Shown piece after piece: positions 27,595 through 35,542 of a stretch of 35,542 bases of DNA. The stretch lies in the NCBI GenBank assembly GCA_024635485.1, contig JAGXIV010000012.1, forward strand, positions 1-35,542, written 5' to 3'. How positions within the stretch are numbered: the stretch's first letter is position 1; each line of letters begins with the position of its first letter. Under the pieces are notes generated by a model, which did not search any database, was not told the origin of the DNA, and saw only the letters and a list, made by a program, of their open reading frames with translations. Both the position numbers and the translations under genes were made by a program. Origin of the DNA: a bacterium. Its GTDB lineage: Bacteria > Patescibacteriota > Gracilibacteria > BD1-5 > UBA6164.

Positions 27595-28107
27595 TTAAAG
27601 AGATTTTATTTTTTGAGCGAGTTCGATGAGTTTTTCTCTCACTTTTTCATTGATGAGTTCTCCATCTTTAAAATCCATAAACCAAGTAAAGGGAGTTGGC
27701 ATAATATTTGTGGTAGAATATTCAAATTGCAGTGCATTAAATAGATCTCTGCTCGCCATATAGGTATTTGGTCCTCCAGAATTTACAATAATTCCAACTG
27801 GCTTTCCAGAAACGGAAGCTCCACAAATATCAATAAAGTTTTTTAAAACTCCACTCATCGTGTATTGATAGACTGGCATTCCAAAAATCACTCCTTCACA
27901 TTTTTCAATTTTGTGAAACGCTTCTTGCATATCTTTTGGATAATGCTCCAAATTCCCTCCATTACAAAATTCCATTTCCACTTTTCGAAGGTCCACATAT
28001 TCTACTTCAACACCTTCCCCCACACAATATGTTTCAAATGCTCGACACACAATATCTGTATGACTTCCCTCTCTTAAACTCGATTGAACAATTGCTATTT
28101 TTTTCAT
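27595..28107 (-). CDS. NAD(P)H-dependent FMN reductase / flavodoxin-like protein
   Basis: 170 residues with a flavodoxin-like fold. MKKIAIVQSSLREGSHTDIV has the FMN-phosphate loop 'S.r.gS.t'. EGVIFGMPVYQYTMSGVLKN followed by FIDICG matches the 'gii.gtPvY...msG.lK.flD' signature, and KPVGIIVNSGGPNTYMAS gives the second flavin-binding loop. Members reduce FMN or quinones with NAD(P)H, or act as iron-sulfur flavoproteins. All 14 glycines are GGN and none TGA, whereas the upstream neighbour has 5 of 7 as TGA. This could mean recent acquisition from a standard-code organism, or expression-linked codon choice. It follows the membrane-protein gene by 11 nt. Confidence 0.88.
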   Translation of the reverse strand: MKKIAIVQSSLREGSHTDIVCRAFETYCVGEGVEVEYVDLRKVEMEFCNGGNLEHYPKDMQEAFHKIEKCEGVIFGMPVYQYTMSGVLKNFIDICGASVSGKPVGIIVNSGGPNTYMASRDLFNALQFEYSTTNIMPTPFTWFMDFKDGELINEKVREKLIELAQKIKSL

Positions 28108-28118
28108 AGTTTACTTTT

Positions 28119-28778
28119 TTATTTTACAAAATAATCAATTTTATCTATTGGTATTGCTTTTCAAATATTATTTTCATCATTTATTAAAACATATTTTCAG
28201 TTTTGGTAATATGATTTATATTCTATTCAATCATACATAACCTCAAATGAGTAGATATTTAAAATTAAAGGGAGCTTATGTCAAAAAATGAGAATAGGAA
28301 TTACACATACGAGTATTTTAAATATAAAACCTAATTTATCGTCCTTTAATTCTTTATTATTTTTAAATGTTTCAATAATAAGTACATACAATAAAAATAA
28401 AAATAATAATGTAACAAAGAAGTTAAAATAAAAATTAAATACTAAATACAAAGTTCCATTTTTATCAAAAAGTTCTATATAAAAAAATGCAAAAAACAAA
28501 GGAATTGAAATAATTAGTGCAATAGATTTTTTTTTGAAGTATGGATAAAATTTTTTATGAGTTAAAATAAATAACGAAATTAAAAATATACATAGTGGAA
28601 CTATTATTAAAGCAAAAGCTATTAGAGAATCGCTTAAAGACTGAGACCAATTAAAAAGACTTAATAAATTAATTTGATTTAAAAAATATAATTGAATAAA
28701 TACTCAATAAAAAAAAGAAAAAATCGATAGAGTAAAAACTATATCTTTTATCTTATTTAATGATAATAACTCTTTCAT
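28119..28778 (-). CDS. Hypothetical membrane protein (219 aa)
   Basis: ATG 28776-28778 to TAA 28119-28121, with five TGAs as Gly. Five hydrophobic segments are visible (about residues 12-35, 52-75, 84-102, 110-135 and 148-167). A ~50-residue soluble C-terminus contains YDGIEYKSYYQNGKYVLIND. The protein is rich in Phe, Leu, Ile and Lys. No family is recognised. It starts 3 nt after the lepA stop and ends 11 nt before the FMN-reductase gene, so it sits in a lepA operon. TGA supplies 5 of its 7 glycines. Confidence 0.6.
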
Positions 28779-28781
28779 TTA

Positions 28782-30665
28782 TTATTTTTTTAATAAATTT
28801 ACAAATGCTTCACTTGGAAGTGATACTTTCCCAAATTGTTTCATCTTTTTCTTTCCTTTCTTTTGCTTATCGAGAAGTTTATTTTTTCTGGAAACATCTC
28901 AACCATAGAGTCCAGCTGTTACGTCTTTTCTAAAAGCTGAAAGCGTTTCTCTGGCTACAACATTAGATCACACTGAAGCTTGAATTGCAATAGAAAACTG
29001 AGCTCGAGGAACTACTTCTTTGAGATTTTTCGTGATTTTTCCTCAAATAAATCTTGCTTGAGAATCATGACAAATAAGTGAAAGTGCTGCGATTCTTTCT
29101 CCTGCGATGAATATATCAAGTTTCACGAGTTTATCTTCGTTATATTTTAAAAATTCATAATTCAAAGACGCATATCCACTTGATAGTGATTTCATCTCGT
29201 CATAAAAGTCACCAATGAGTTCATTCATAGGAAGTTCATAGGTCAGCATTACACGACCTTGGTCAATAAATTGTTGATTTTTAAATACTCATCTTCGTTC
29301 TTGTGCCAGTTGCATCATAGCTCAAACATGCTCAAGAGGAGTTATGAGTTCAATTTTTGCAATAGGTTCAGATATTATTTCAAAAGTATCTCTAGATGGA
29401 AGATCTTCTGGATTTGAAACAGAAATTATTGTTTTCGTTTTTGTTTCGTGCTCGATAAGTTCAGGGGCAAGTCTTGAATATTCTGATTTTTTATCTCCGT
29501 ACATTCTAATTTTGTAGGTAACTTGTGGAGCTGTCATGATAACATCCATATCAAACTCTCTGAATAATCTTTCTTTTACGATATCAAGATGCAGCAGTCA
29601 GAGAAACCCACATCTAAATCATTGTCCGAGTGCAGCAGAAGCCTCCGTTTCTTTTTGGAGAGCAGAATCATTGAGCATGAGTTTTTCCATTGCATCAGCC
29701 AATTGAGGATACTCATCAGTAGCAACAGGAAATACTCACGCGTAGATAAATGGAGTTACTTTTTTGAATCCTTCAATCGCTTTTTCTTTTGATGGTTTAT
29801 CTTTTGGACCTTCAATATTTGCGGGTTTCCACAAAGTATCCCCTACTTTTGCATCTTGAATAGATTTGAGTCATGTAACAACATATCCAACTGATCCATT
29901 ATCAATCAGTGGAGCACTCGTATATCCTGGAGCAAAATATCCTACATCAAGAGCCTCTATTTTTTTCCCTGTATTAAGGAAATGAAGTGAATCTCATTTT
30001 TTAATCTGGCCTGAAAATACTTTAACATATGATACAACTCATCTGTATGGGTCATACTGACTATCAAAAACAAGAGCTTTGAGTTCTTGTTTTTCAACCT
30101 CTATACTTGATTCAAATACTACTGGTTTAGGTATTCTCTCGAGTACTGCATCTAACACCGCTTCTACATTTTCTCCTGTTTTGGCTGAAATTGGAATAAT
30201 ATCAGATAAATCACACCCTAAAAGATTAATAATCTCTTCACTTACTCTTTCTACATCAGCTGCTGGTAGATCAATTTTATTAATAACTGGAATAATATCG
30301 AGATCATTTTCCATAGCAAGGTATACATTTGAAAGCGTTTGAGCTTCTATTCCCTGTGTCGCGTCCACAATAAGGAGACATCATTCTACCGAAGCAAGAC
30401 TCCTTGAAACTTCGTACTGAAAATCGACATGTCCCGGAGTATCAATAATATTAAATTGAAGTCCTTTCCACATCATTCGGACAGGTTGCAACTTAATAGT
30501 AATTCCTCGTTCTTGTTCAAGCTCCATAGTATCAAGCATTTGACCATGCTTCATATCACGTTTATCAATCGTACCCGTTATCTCAAGAAGTCGGTCTGCT
30601 AGAGTCGATTTTCCATGATCTATATGGGCAATAATACAAAAATTTTTAATTTGATCTAAATTCAT
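28782..30665 (-). CDS. lepA: Elongation factor 4 (LepA), ribosome back-translocating GTPase
   Basis: 627 residues, slightly longer than the usual ~600. G1 is [16 protein letters not shown]2 has [14 protein letters not shown]3 is [17 protein letters not shown]4 is [13 protein letters not shown] and G5 is ISAKTGENV. Domain II, III and IV follow, with the LepA-specific [20 protein letters not shown] region. The C-terminal domain has [20 protein letters not shown] and ends [11 protein letters not shown], as the family does. LepA binds stalled or misplaced elongation ribosomes. Several glycines (for example after ASVE and DPYR) are TGA, so LepA is less TGA-poor than S1 or S2. It heads an operon with a membrane protein and an FMN-reductase-like gene. 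Confidence 0.96.
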
Positions 30666-30746
30666 TTTCTTTTCTTATTTTATGGCTAAATTTTGCGTGT
30701 AGTGTAGTTATTAATTTAAAAAAGTAAATGTCGTCTTTGAATTGAA

Positions 30747-33700
30747 TTAATTTAGTATAAGTAATATCTTTTCACGTGTTGCAAAAGTTGTGAGAAATAT
30801 ATCTACGATAGAGTTTTGAAAGCTTTTAGGAATTAAAATAGTTATCATATGAAAAGCAAGGAGAAGAAAAAGAGTGAATAATCACGCGAATAATACTATT
30901 TTTTGTGTGAGAGTAAGCATGATATTTTTATCTTCTGATCAAGTTTCATAGGCTTCAGCTTGAGAAATTTTTAATGTTGGTATTCTGCTGCTTTTAGTTG
31001 TTGATTTCTTTTTCTTTTTTGCAAACCAGCCAGATCTTTGAGCTGCCAGTATTTTAAAATTTCACACATCTGAAAGGATATATTCTGAGTTTCATGAATA
31101 TATCTTCAGTGCATAATCATAGTTTCATTCTCAAATATTTTTAGTTTTGAGTAAAATTTTTCAGTTTTTATCGGAATTGAGAGTGAGAACGACTTTTCCT
31201 TCAGAAATAATTTCAATTCTCGCATTTGGAAACGTAGATCACGAAATCTTAAATCAATCTCTTTTGAGAACTAAGAATTTGAGCTTCATATATTTCTTCA
31301 ATATTTTTTCATGTTCATTTTGAGGAATCAAATTCAAAAGTTCAAATAATGAAAATCACTGAAACACTTCTCCACTCAGCAATTCATTATCTCAGATTTT
31401 TCTTTGATAGTTTATTGAAAAAAGTTCAACATCTCCACAAGAAAGAGTAACAGAATCTTTTGAATTTCAGAGTGTCAGTTTCGTTTCAAATGAAAAATAA
31501 TATTTAGTTTCTCATGGAGCTAGAATATCATTTCATAGAATGTATTTTTTAGAACTATCTTGAAGAACACATCCTTGCATATTTTTTGACTCTCAAGAAT
31601 TATTTACTATCTCTATAAACTCAAGAGTATCCTTTCAGGCAGGATTTGGAAGTATCTTTCCCACACTGACTCACGTCATATCTCTCAGTAAGAATCTGTT
31701 TGATTTTTCAGAGAATAACACTCATTCTACATCATTTTTTTGAGCGCTTTGCAAGACAACATTATTTGAGACTTCTACATAAAAATCTTGTGTTTCTATT
31801 ATATCTTCTCCTCTCAAAATTTCTAATATAATTTCATACTCTCACGTCTCTATCCACATTCCAGAAGGATTTTGTTTTTCTGAGAATGTTTCTCCATTTA
31901 TTGTCCAGATATAACTGAGTCCTTTTTTATTTCAATCAATTTCTGCTGTAAGATTGATATTACATTTTTTTACTCAAAGACAGCTCAGTTTATTTTCTGT
32001 CAGTGTTTTTTCATGAGAGAGTTTTCATTGCAGTACAATTGATGATGTAATTGAAGAAGAAACTACTTCTTTTTCTAAATCTTGAGATAATAGTTCTTCA
32101 TCTTTTGAAAAAATATCTGGAATATTTGTGACTGTAAAATTAATTTTCTTGAAATTTGTATCATTTCACTTTTCGTATACCGTGAGGGAACCATTGAATT
32201 CTCAAAGTCCATATTTAATAATACCTGGATTACATCGAGTATATGTTGTAGCACTACTAGCTATTCATTGTCAAAAATCCCACAAACATCTATCATCTTT
32301 TTCTTGTGCTTGATAATTAAGATTCATTGAACATGCTTCTTTTTTACAAGAAAAATTATTAAATCAATTTTTTAGAACCCCAGATTGGACAATGATATCT
32401 TTGATAGCTACAAAATAGGATTTGATAGTTTTTCATGCTACAGAAGTTCATCATGAAGTAATTTTTGAAGTATTTGATGGAACATATCATTTATTTTCTA
32501 TTATAATTCGTTTCTCTGTAAATATATCTGGAAAATTTTTATGTATAATTTTGAAACTCACTTCAAAATTTCAAACTGGAAAATCCACAGAATTTGGATT
32601 ACATTTTTGTTCTTCTCACGTCTCCTTTCATATTCAAAAATTTATTTCACAATAATAGTCTGTTGACTTAATTCAATCTCAAAAACTAGCTTCCAGATTA
32701 AAATTAACTTTACATGTTTCTTTACTTGTGTCACAATGAAATTCGTCGCTTCAAAACTCTCAAAAAATATAACTAGGTCTTTGCAGTTCAAAGAAAATTT
32801 CAGGTATTTTTAAGGTCTCTAAAAATCATGCATTCTCTGTGTTATAAGAAGTTTCTCACTCTTCACTTCGCAAATCTCATGTAGTAGACTGATCATTTCA
32901 TCAGTTTTTTATATTCCAAATTTCTATACGTTTTTCAGAATATATTTCTGGCTTACTTTTTGAATATATTTTAAAAAATACTTCTGAAATTCACACTGGA
33001 AATATGAGAGTATTTGGATTGCATTTTTGCTCTTCTCAAGTAAATCACAAAATTCAAAAATCTATTACACAACTATATTCTCATTCTGGAAAATCAGAAC
33101 TAAAACTCTCAAGCAGTGAAAAATTAACTTTACATATATCTTTAGAAGTATCACAGTTATAAATATCACTACTCCCACTCTGTTTTACATAACTGGCTTG
33201 TTGAAAAGAAATATTAATTTCAGGAACATCAAGAGCTCAAGAGGAAATAAAATCATTAATTTTTCAGTCTTGATAATCACTAGGTCATCCTCAGCTATTA
33301 TTTTCTTCAGGAGAAATTTCATCTGAAAAATATACTTCTCAAGAAAATATTTTCTGAATAATATCATCTTCCTTAATATCCTCAAAACTTAGAAATTCTC
33401 ATTTCACAGAATTTTCGTAATATATCGAATCTACTAAAATTCATTCATTGTCATACAAAAAAACGCTTTCATCTGAATTGTTCAGAATGATTTTCGTAAG
33501 ACTTCGAGAAAATTGTTTTCTCTCACCTGATACTAATATGTCTTCAGATCAAAATAAATACTGCTTCCCTGCAGTATCTTCAAGTACATATCAAGATAGT
33601 GACCTCGTTTCTGTATAATTATTTTTGAGAGTTATATATTCTAAGTTTTTATCATCCGTCGTATTTGGGAATACTTCTGATATTTCAAAAAGAGCATTCG

Positions 33701-33755
33701 CTGATACGCTGAAAACAAAAAAGAATATAAATCATAGTACTAAGTTCTTGAGCAT
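30747..33755 (-). CDS. Large surface protein with lamin-tail domains and Cys-rich repeats (1002 aa)
   Basis: ATG 33753-33755, then a signal peptide (LGFIFFFVFSVSANA). A lamin-tail-like domain (LTD, residues ~20-115) reads ISEVFPNTTDDKNLEYITLK and later GYVLEDTAGKQY. Three Cys-containing repeats follow near residues 185-275, 330-420 and 455-545. The first two share CDTSK..CKVNF and GEEQKCNPN; the third is divergent (CNPG). A PKD-like part comes next (~580-665, YIWTINGETFSEKQNPSG), then a second LTD (~690-795, KILPNPAGKDTLEFIEIVNN). A membrane helix lies near residues 950-978, with a short tail. More than 60 TGAs encode Gly. Probably a membrane-anchored extracellular protein; binding or structural roles are inference. 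It follows the DUF2304-GT2 gene by 88 nt. Confidence 0.8.
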
Positions 33756-33843
33756 TCTGCGTTGCTAAGATATATATTCAAAGTATATACAGATCTGATT
33801 AATTATCTAAATTTTCAACTAGACAGATCTATATTTTTGAGTT

Positions 33844-34884
33844 TTACTTAAAGAATTTTGCCCAAATCGTATGAAATACTATGAAAATCGCATTACTTGA
33901 TTTCTGTCCTTTTGCGAGACTATAATCCGTATAGATAATATCAACTGATACTTCCCCATATGCAAGATTGTTCTGAGAAACTTGTTCTGTGATTTCAGAA
34001 GCATAGGCCATTGAATCTGCAGTGAGATGTATTTTATAAAGTGCTGAATTTCTAAAGACTCTATAACCATTATGTGCATCTGTAAGCTTGACTCCACTGA
34101 CTAGGTACGTAAAGAGTCTTCCTCCTTTTAAGATATATTTTCTTATAAATGGAATATTTTGAAGTGATCATTTTTTAAGAAAACGTGAGCCAAAGACAAC
34201 ATCGAGATGAGGATATTTTTTAAACGCTTTTTTAAATTTTGAGTAATCTGAAATTCTATGTTGCCCGTCAGCATCAAAGGTCACAACAAACTTCGTTTTT
34301 CCATATCTTCTCAAATATTCAAATCATGTTTCAAGAGCCGCTCCTCCACCTCTATTTTGAAAATGTTTTATGTCGATAATTCATGGATGATTCTCCTTCA
34401 TTTTGTGAATAATTTCACTTGTATTATCTCTGGATCCGTCATCAACAATAAGAATATTTTCATACCCAGCTTCAAGTATTGATTGAATAGTAGATTCTAA
34501 TACGCTTGCTTCGTTATAACTTCGAACAAGAAATACTTCATTTCCCTCGATTATTTTTTGAGAGCTTGAACCTATAGCAAGTTCTCTCACCATTTTAGAA
34601 ATATAATGTTTATTATTCTCTACTTTACTCAAAAGTAATAATACAAAATAGAGTAGAAAAATAATTGAACCATATACCAAAACATCAGCTCACCTTTGGA
34701 GTCCAAAAATCTTTCCAAGTTCATTCAAGACTCAAGGAAAAAAAGTAAATACAAGTAAACCTCCACCAATAAGTATAAATACGAAAAAATGAAGTGCATT
34801 AAACTTTTCTTTTTGAGCAATATCCAGAGCCAAAATAAATATTACAAGACCAGAAATGATAAAAAATACTTCGAGTAAGGTCAC
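33844..34884 (-). CDS. DUF2304-glycosyltransferase family 2 fusion
   Basis: 346 residues. The N-terminal ~115 form a DUF2304-like three-helix membrane part (IISGLVIFILALDIAQ, FFVFILIGGGLLVFTFFPG, GADVLVYGSIIFLLYFVLLL) ending in a linker with KMVRELAI. The GT2 domain (GT-A fold, from ~residue 120) has FLVRSYNEASVLESTIQSIL, ILIVDDGSRDNTSEI, FQNRGGGAALETGFEYLRRY and the DxD-type FDADGQH, then the GSRF and HNGYRVFR motifs. It resembles dolichol-/polyprenyl-phosphate hexose synthases. The start is GTG 34882-34884, because TAA precedes it in frame by three codons. DUF2304 and GT2 are normally adjacent genes, here one chain. Several TGAs are Gly. Confidence 0.85.
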
Positions 34885-34933
34885 ACTTGATTTTTAATAA
34901 TTATAATTTCTCGTAATTTTATGGAAAATGCCT

Positions 34934-34961
34934 TTGCAGTCAAAGAAATTGTTTTTATACT
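34934..34961 (+). promoter_or_regulatory. Candidate promoter for Nudix gene
   Basis: TTGCAG (34934-34939) and TATACT (34956-34961) with a 16-nt spacer, 28 nt before the ATG at 34990. Confidence 0.4.
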
Positions 34962-34989
34962 AATAATGAAATAATTTTAATTTTTTCCC

Positions 34990-35424
34990 ATGCAAAAAAA
35001 ATATGATTGAATTCCTCAGTGTTATTACCGTGTTTCAGCCAAAGCTCTAATCAGAAACCAAGAATGAAAAATAGCTTTGTGTAAAGAAAACACTGGATAT
35101 TGGGACATACCTGGTGGTTGAGTTGATCATTGAGAAGATATCAAAGACGCTCTTAAAAGAGAAGTTATGGAAGAAATGTGACTCGTTGTCACTTCTATTT
35201 CTGAAAATCCTATTTATACCTTTCTCGCAGAGAGTTCTGGAATCGCAAGTCCAAAAAGACCTATTTGCTTTATACTCTATGAAGTAGAAGTAGAGAATTT
35301 TGATTATACTCTTAGCTTTGAATGCGCTGAATTATGATTTTTTTCTGTAGAGGAAGCACTTGAAATACAACTGTATTATCCAAATGAAAAAATTATGCGA
35401 GAAATAAAAAAACAAGAAGCTTAG
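34990..35424 (+). CDS. Nudix hydrolase
   Basis: 144 residues. The Nudix box G-x5-E-x7-REUxEExGU is complete: GGVDHGEDIKDALKREVMEE followed by MGL. It is preceded by WDIPGGG, the usual 'w.lPGG'. Six of the protein's ten glycines, including two within the box, are TGA codons, so in standard code the enzyme would be destroyed. Nudix enzymes hydrolyse nucleoside diphosphates linked to another moiety; the substrate (oxidised nucleotides, ADP-ribose, capped RNA) cannot be told. It is a single gene, convergent with recG; the two stop codons overlap on opposite strands within the terminator loop. Confidence 0.92.
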
Positions 35425-35439
35425 GCTTCTTGTTTTTTT
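35406..35439. terminator. Bidirectional terminator, Nudix / recG, with both stops in its loop
   Basis: A 15-bp perfect stem (35406-35420 with 35425-35439) around the 4-nt loop TTAG. The loop carries the Nudix TAG (35422-35424) and, on the minus strand, the recG TAA (35421-35423). The right arm ends in seven T. Confidence 0.9.
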
Positions 35440-35542
35440 GGTTTATCAAACATTTCTTCAATATCATCACGGATTTGTGAGACGAGTTGCAAGTCTGTGA
35501 TATCAGCAATTTTGAGATCAGGAAGACCCGATTGTCTCACTC
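35421..35542 (-). CDS. recG: ATP-dependent DNA helicase RecG, C-terminal end
   Basis: Only the last ~40 codons are in the window. VRQSGLPDLKIADITDLQLV matches the conserved RecG end 'GtrQsGlp.fkiadl..d..ll', followed by a helix and a Lys-rich tail (DKPKKQEA). RecG remodels stalled replication forks and Holliday junctions. The assignment rests on this one motif, which is distinctive. The gene continues beyond base 35542. Confidence 0.8.
   Translation of the reverse strand, partial: VRQSGLPDLKIADITDLQLVSQIRDDIEEMFDKPKKQEA

Noticed and set aside
31000-33700. Plus-strand open frames within the 1002-residue surface protein
   Set aside because: They lack family motifs and lie opposite a continuous UGA-rich gene with signal peptide and repeats.
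33791-33830. AGATCTG/CAGATCT inverted repeat as a terminator of the DUF2304-GT2 gene
   Set aside because: Only 7 bp with a 26-nt loop and no T-run; too weak to call.

Overview
The window is AT-rich bacterial chromosome that can only be read with UGA as glycine (NCBI genetic code 25). In standard code almost every gene breaks at in-frame TGA. With TGA read as Gly the fragments join into full-length proteins, and the TGAs fall on conserved glycines: the Walker A loops of RecF, MutS and TsaE, the Nudix box, the HxH region of an M23 peptidase, and the RecF and MutS signature motifs. TAA and TAG remain the stops. This code, together with small proteins, Patescibacteria-type membrane proteins and the near absence of Shine-Dalgarno sequences, points to the candidate phyla radiation, namely Absconditabacteria (SR1) or Gracilibacteria (BD1-5). 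I cannot separate these two from the sequence alone.

Layout. 1-696 (minus): a partial lipoprotein and a small membrane protein. 762-3629 (plus): gatC, recF and a signal-peptide surface protein. 3676-9014 (minus): an orphan AbiEi-like regulator, a murein hydrolase (M23 plus a lysozyme-like part cut off by an internal TAG), a small membrane protein, a YmdB-type phosphoesterase and a membrane protein. 9141-12180 (plus): a polyprenyl-phosphate sugar transferase and a 7TM/inactive-transglutaminase-like protein. 12182-16826: tsaE (-), a STAS protein (+), a GT4 glycosyltransferase (-), a membrane-anchored Cys-repeat protein (-) and an N-terminally truncated mutS (-). 16933-18567 (plus): a Patescibacteria-type 'baseplate J-like' membrane protein. 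18579-25311 (minus): a long cluster of tRNA-His, rpsA, rpsB, a small membrane protein, tsf, tRNA-Trp, xseB, xseA, a DUF3147-like protein and a YihY/BrkB protein. 25455-26132 (plus): mgtC-like. 26206-34884 (minus): two hypotheticals, an FMN-reductase-like gene, a membrane protein, lepA, a 1002-residue lamin-tail surface protein and a DUF2304-GT2 fusion. 34990-35424 (plus): a Nudix hydrolase. 35421-35542 (minus): the end of recG.

Themes. Housekeeping genes for translation (gatC, tsaE, rpsA, rpsB, tsf, lepA, two tRNAs) and DNA repair (recF, mutS, xseAB, recG) are interleaved with envelope and surface genes (glycosyltransferases, secreted Cys-repeat proteins, a murein hydrolase). This fits a small-genome organism that lives on or near other cells, which is an inference. 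Convergent genes share bidirectional terminators that often overlap their stop codons. No rRNA, CRISPR array, transposase or prophage was seen.

Most worth checking: a single-base frameshift in an A8 tract of the essential tsf gene; the in-frame TAG between two murein-hydrolase domains; the contrast between UGA-poor translation genes and UGA-rich other genes; an FMN-reductase-like gene with no UGA among UGA-rich neighbours; a MutS without its mismatch-recognition part; and an orphan AbiEi-like gene with paired direct repeats in front of it.
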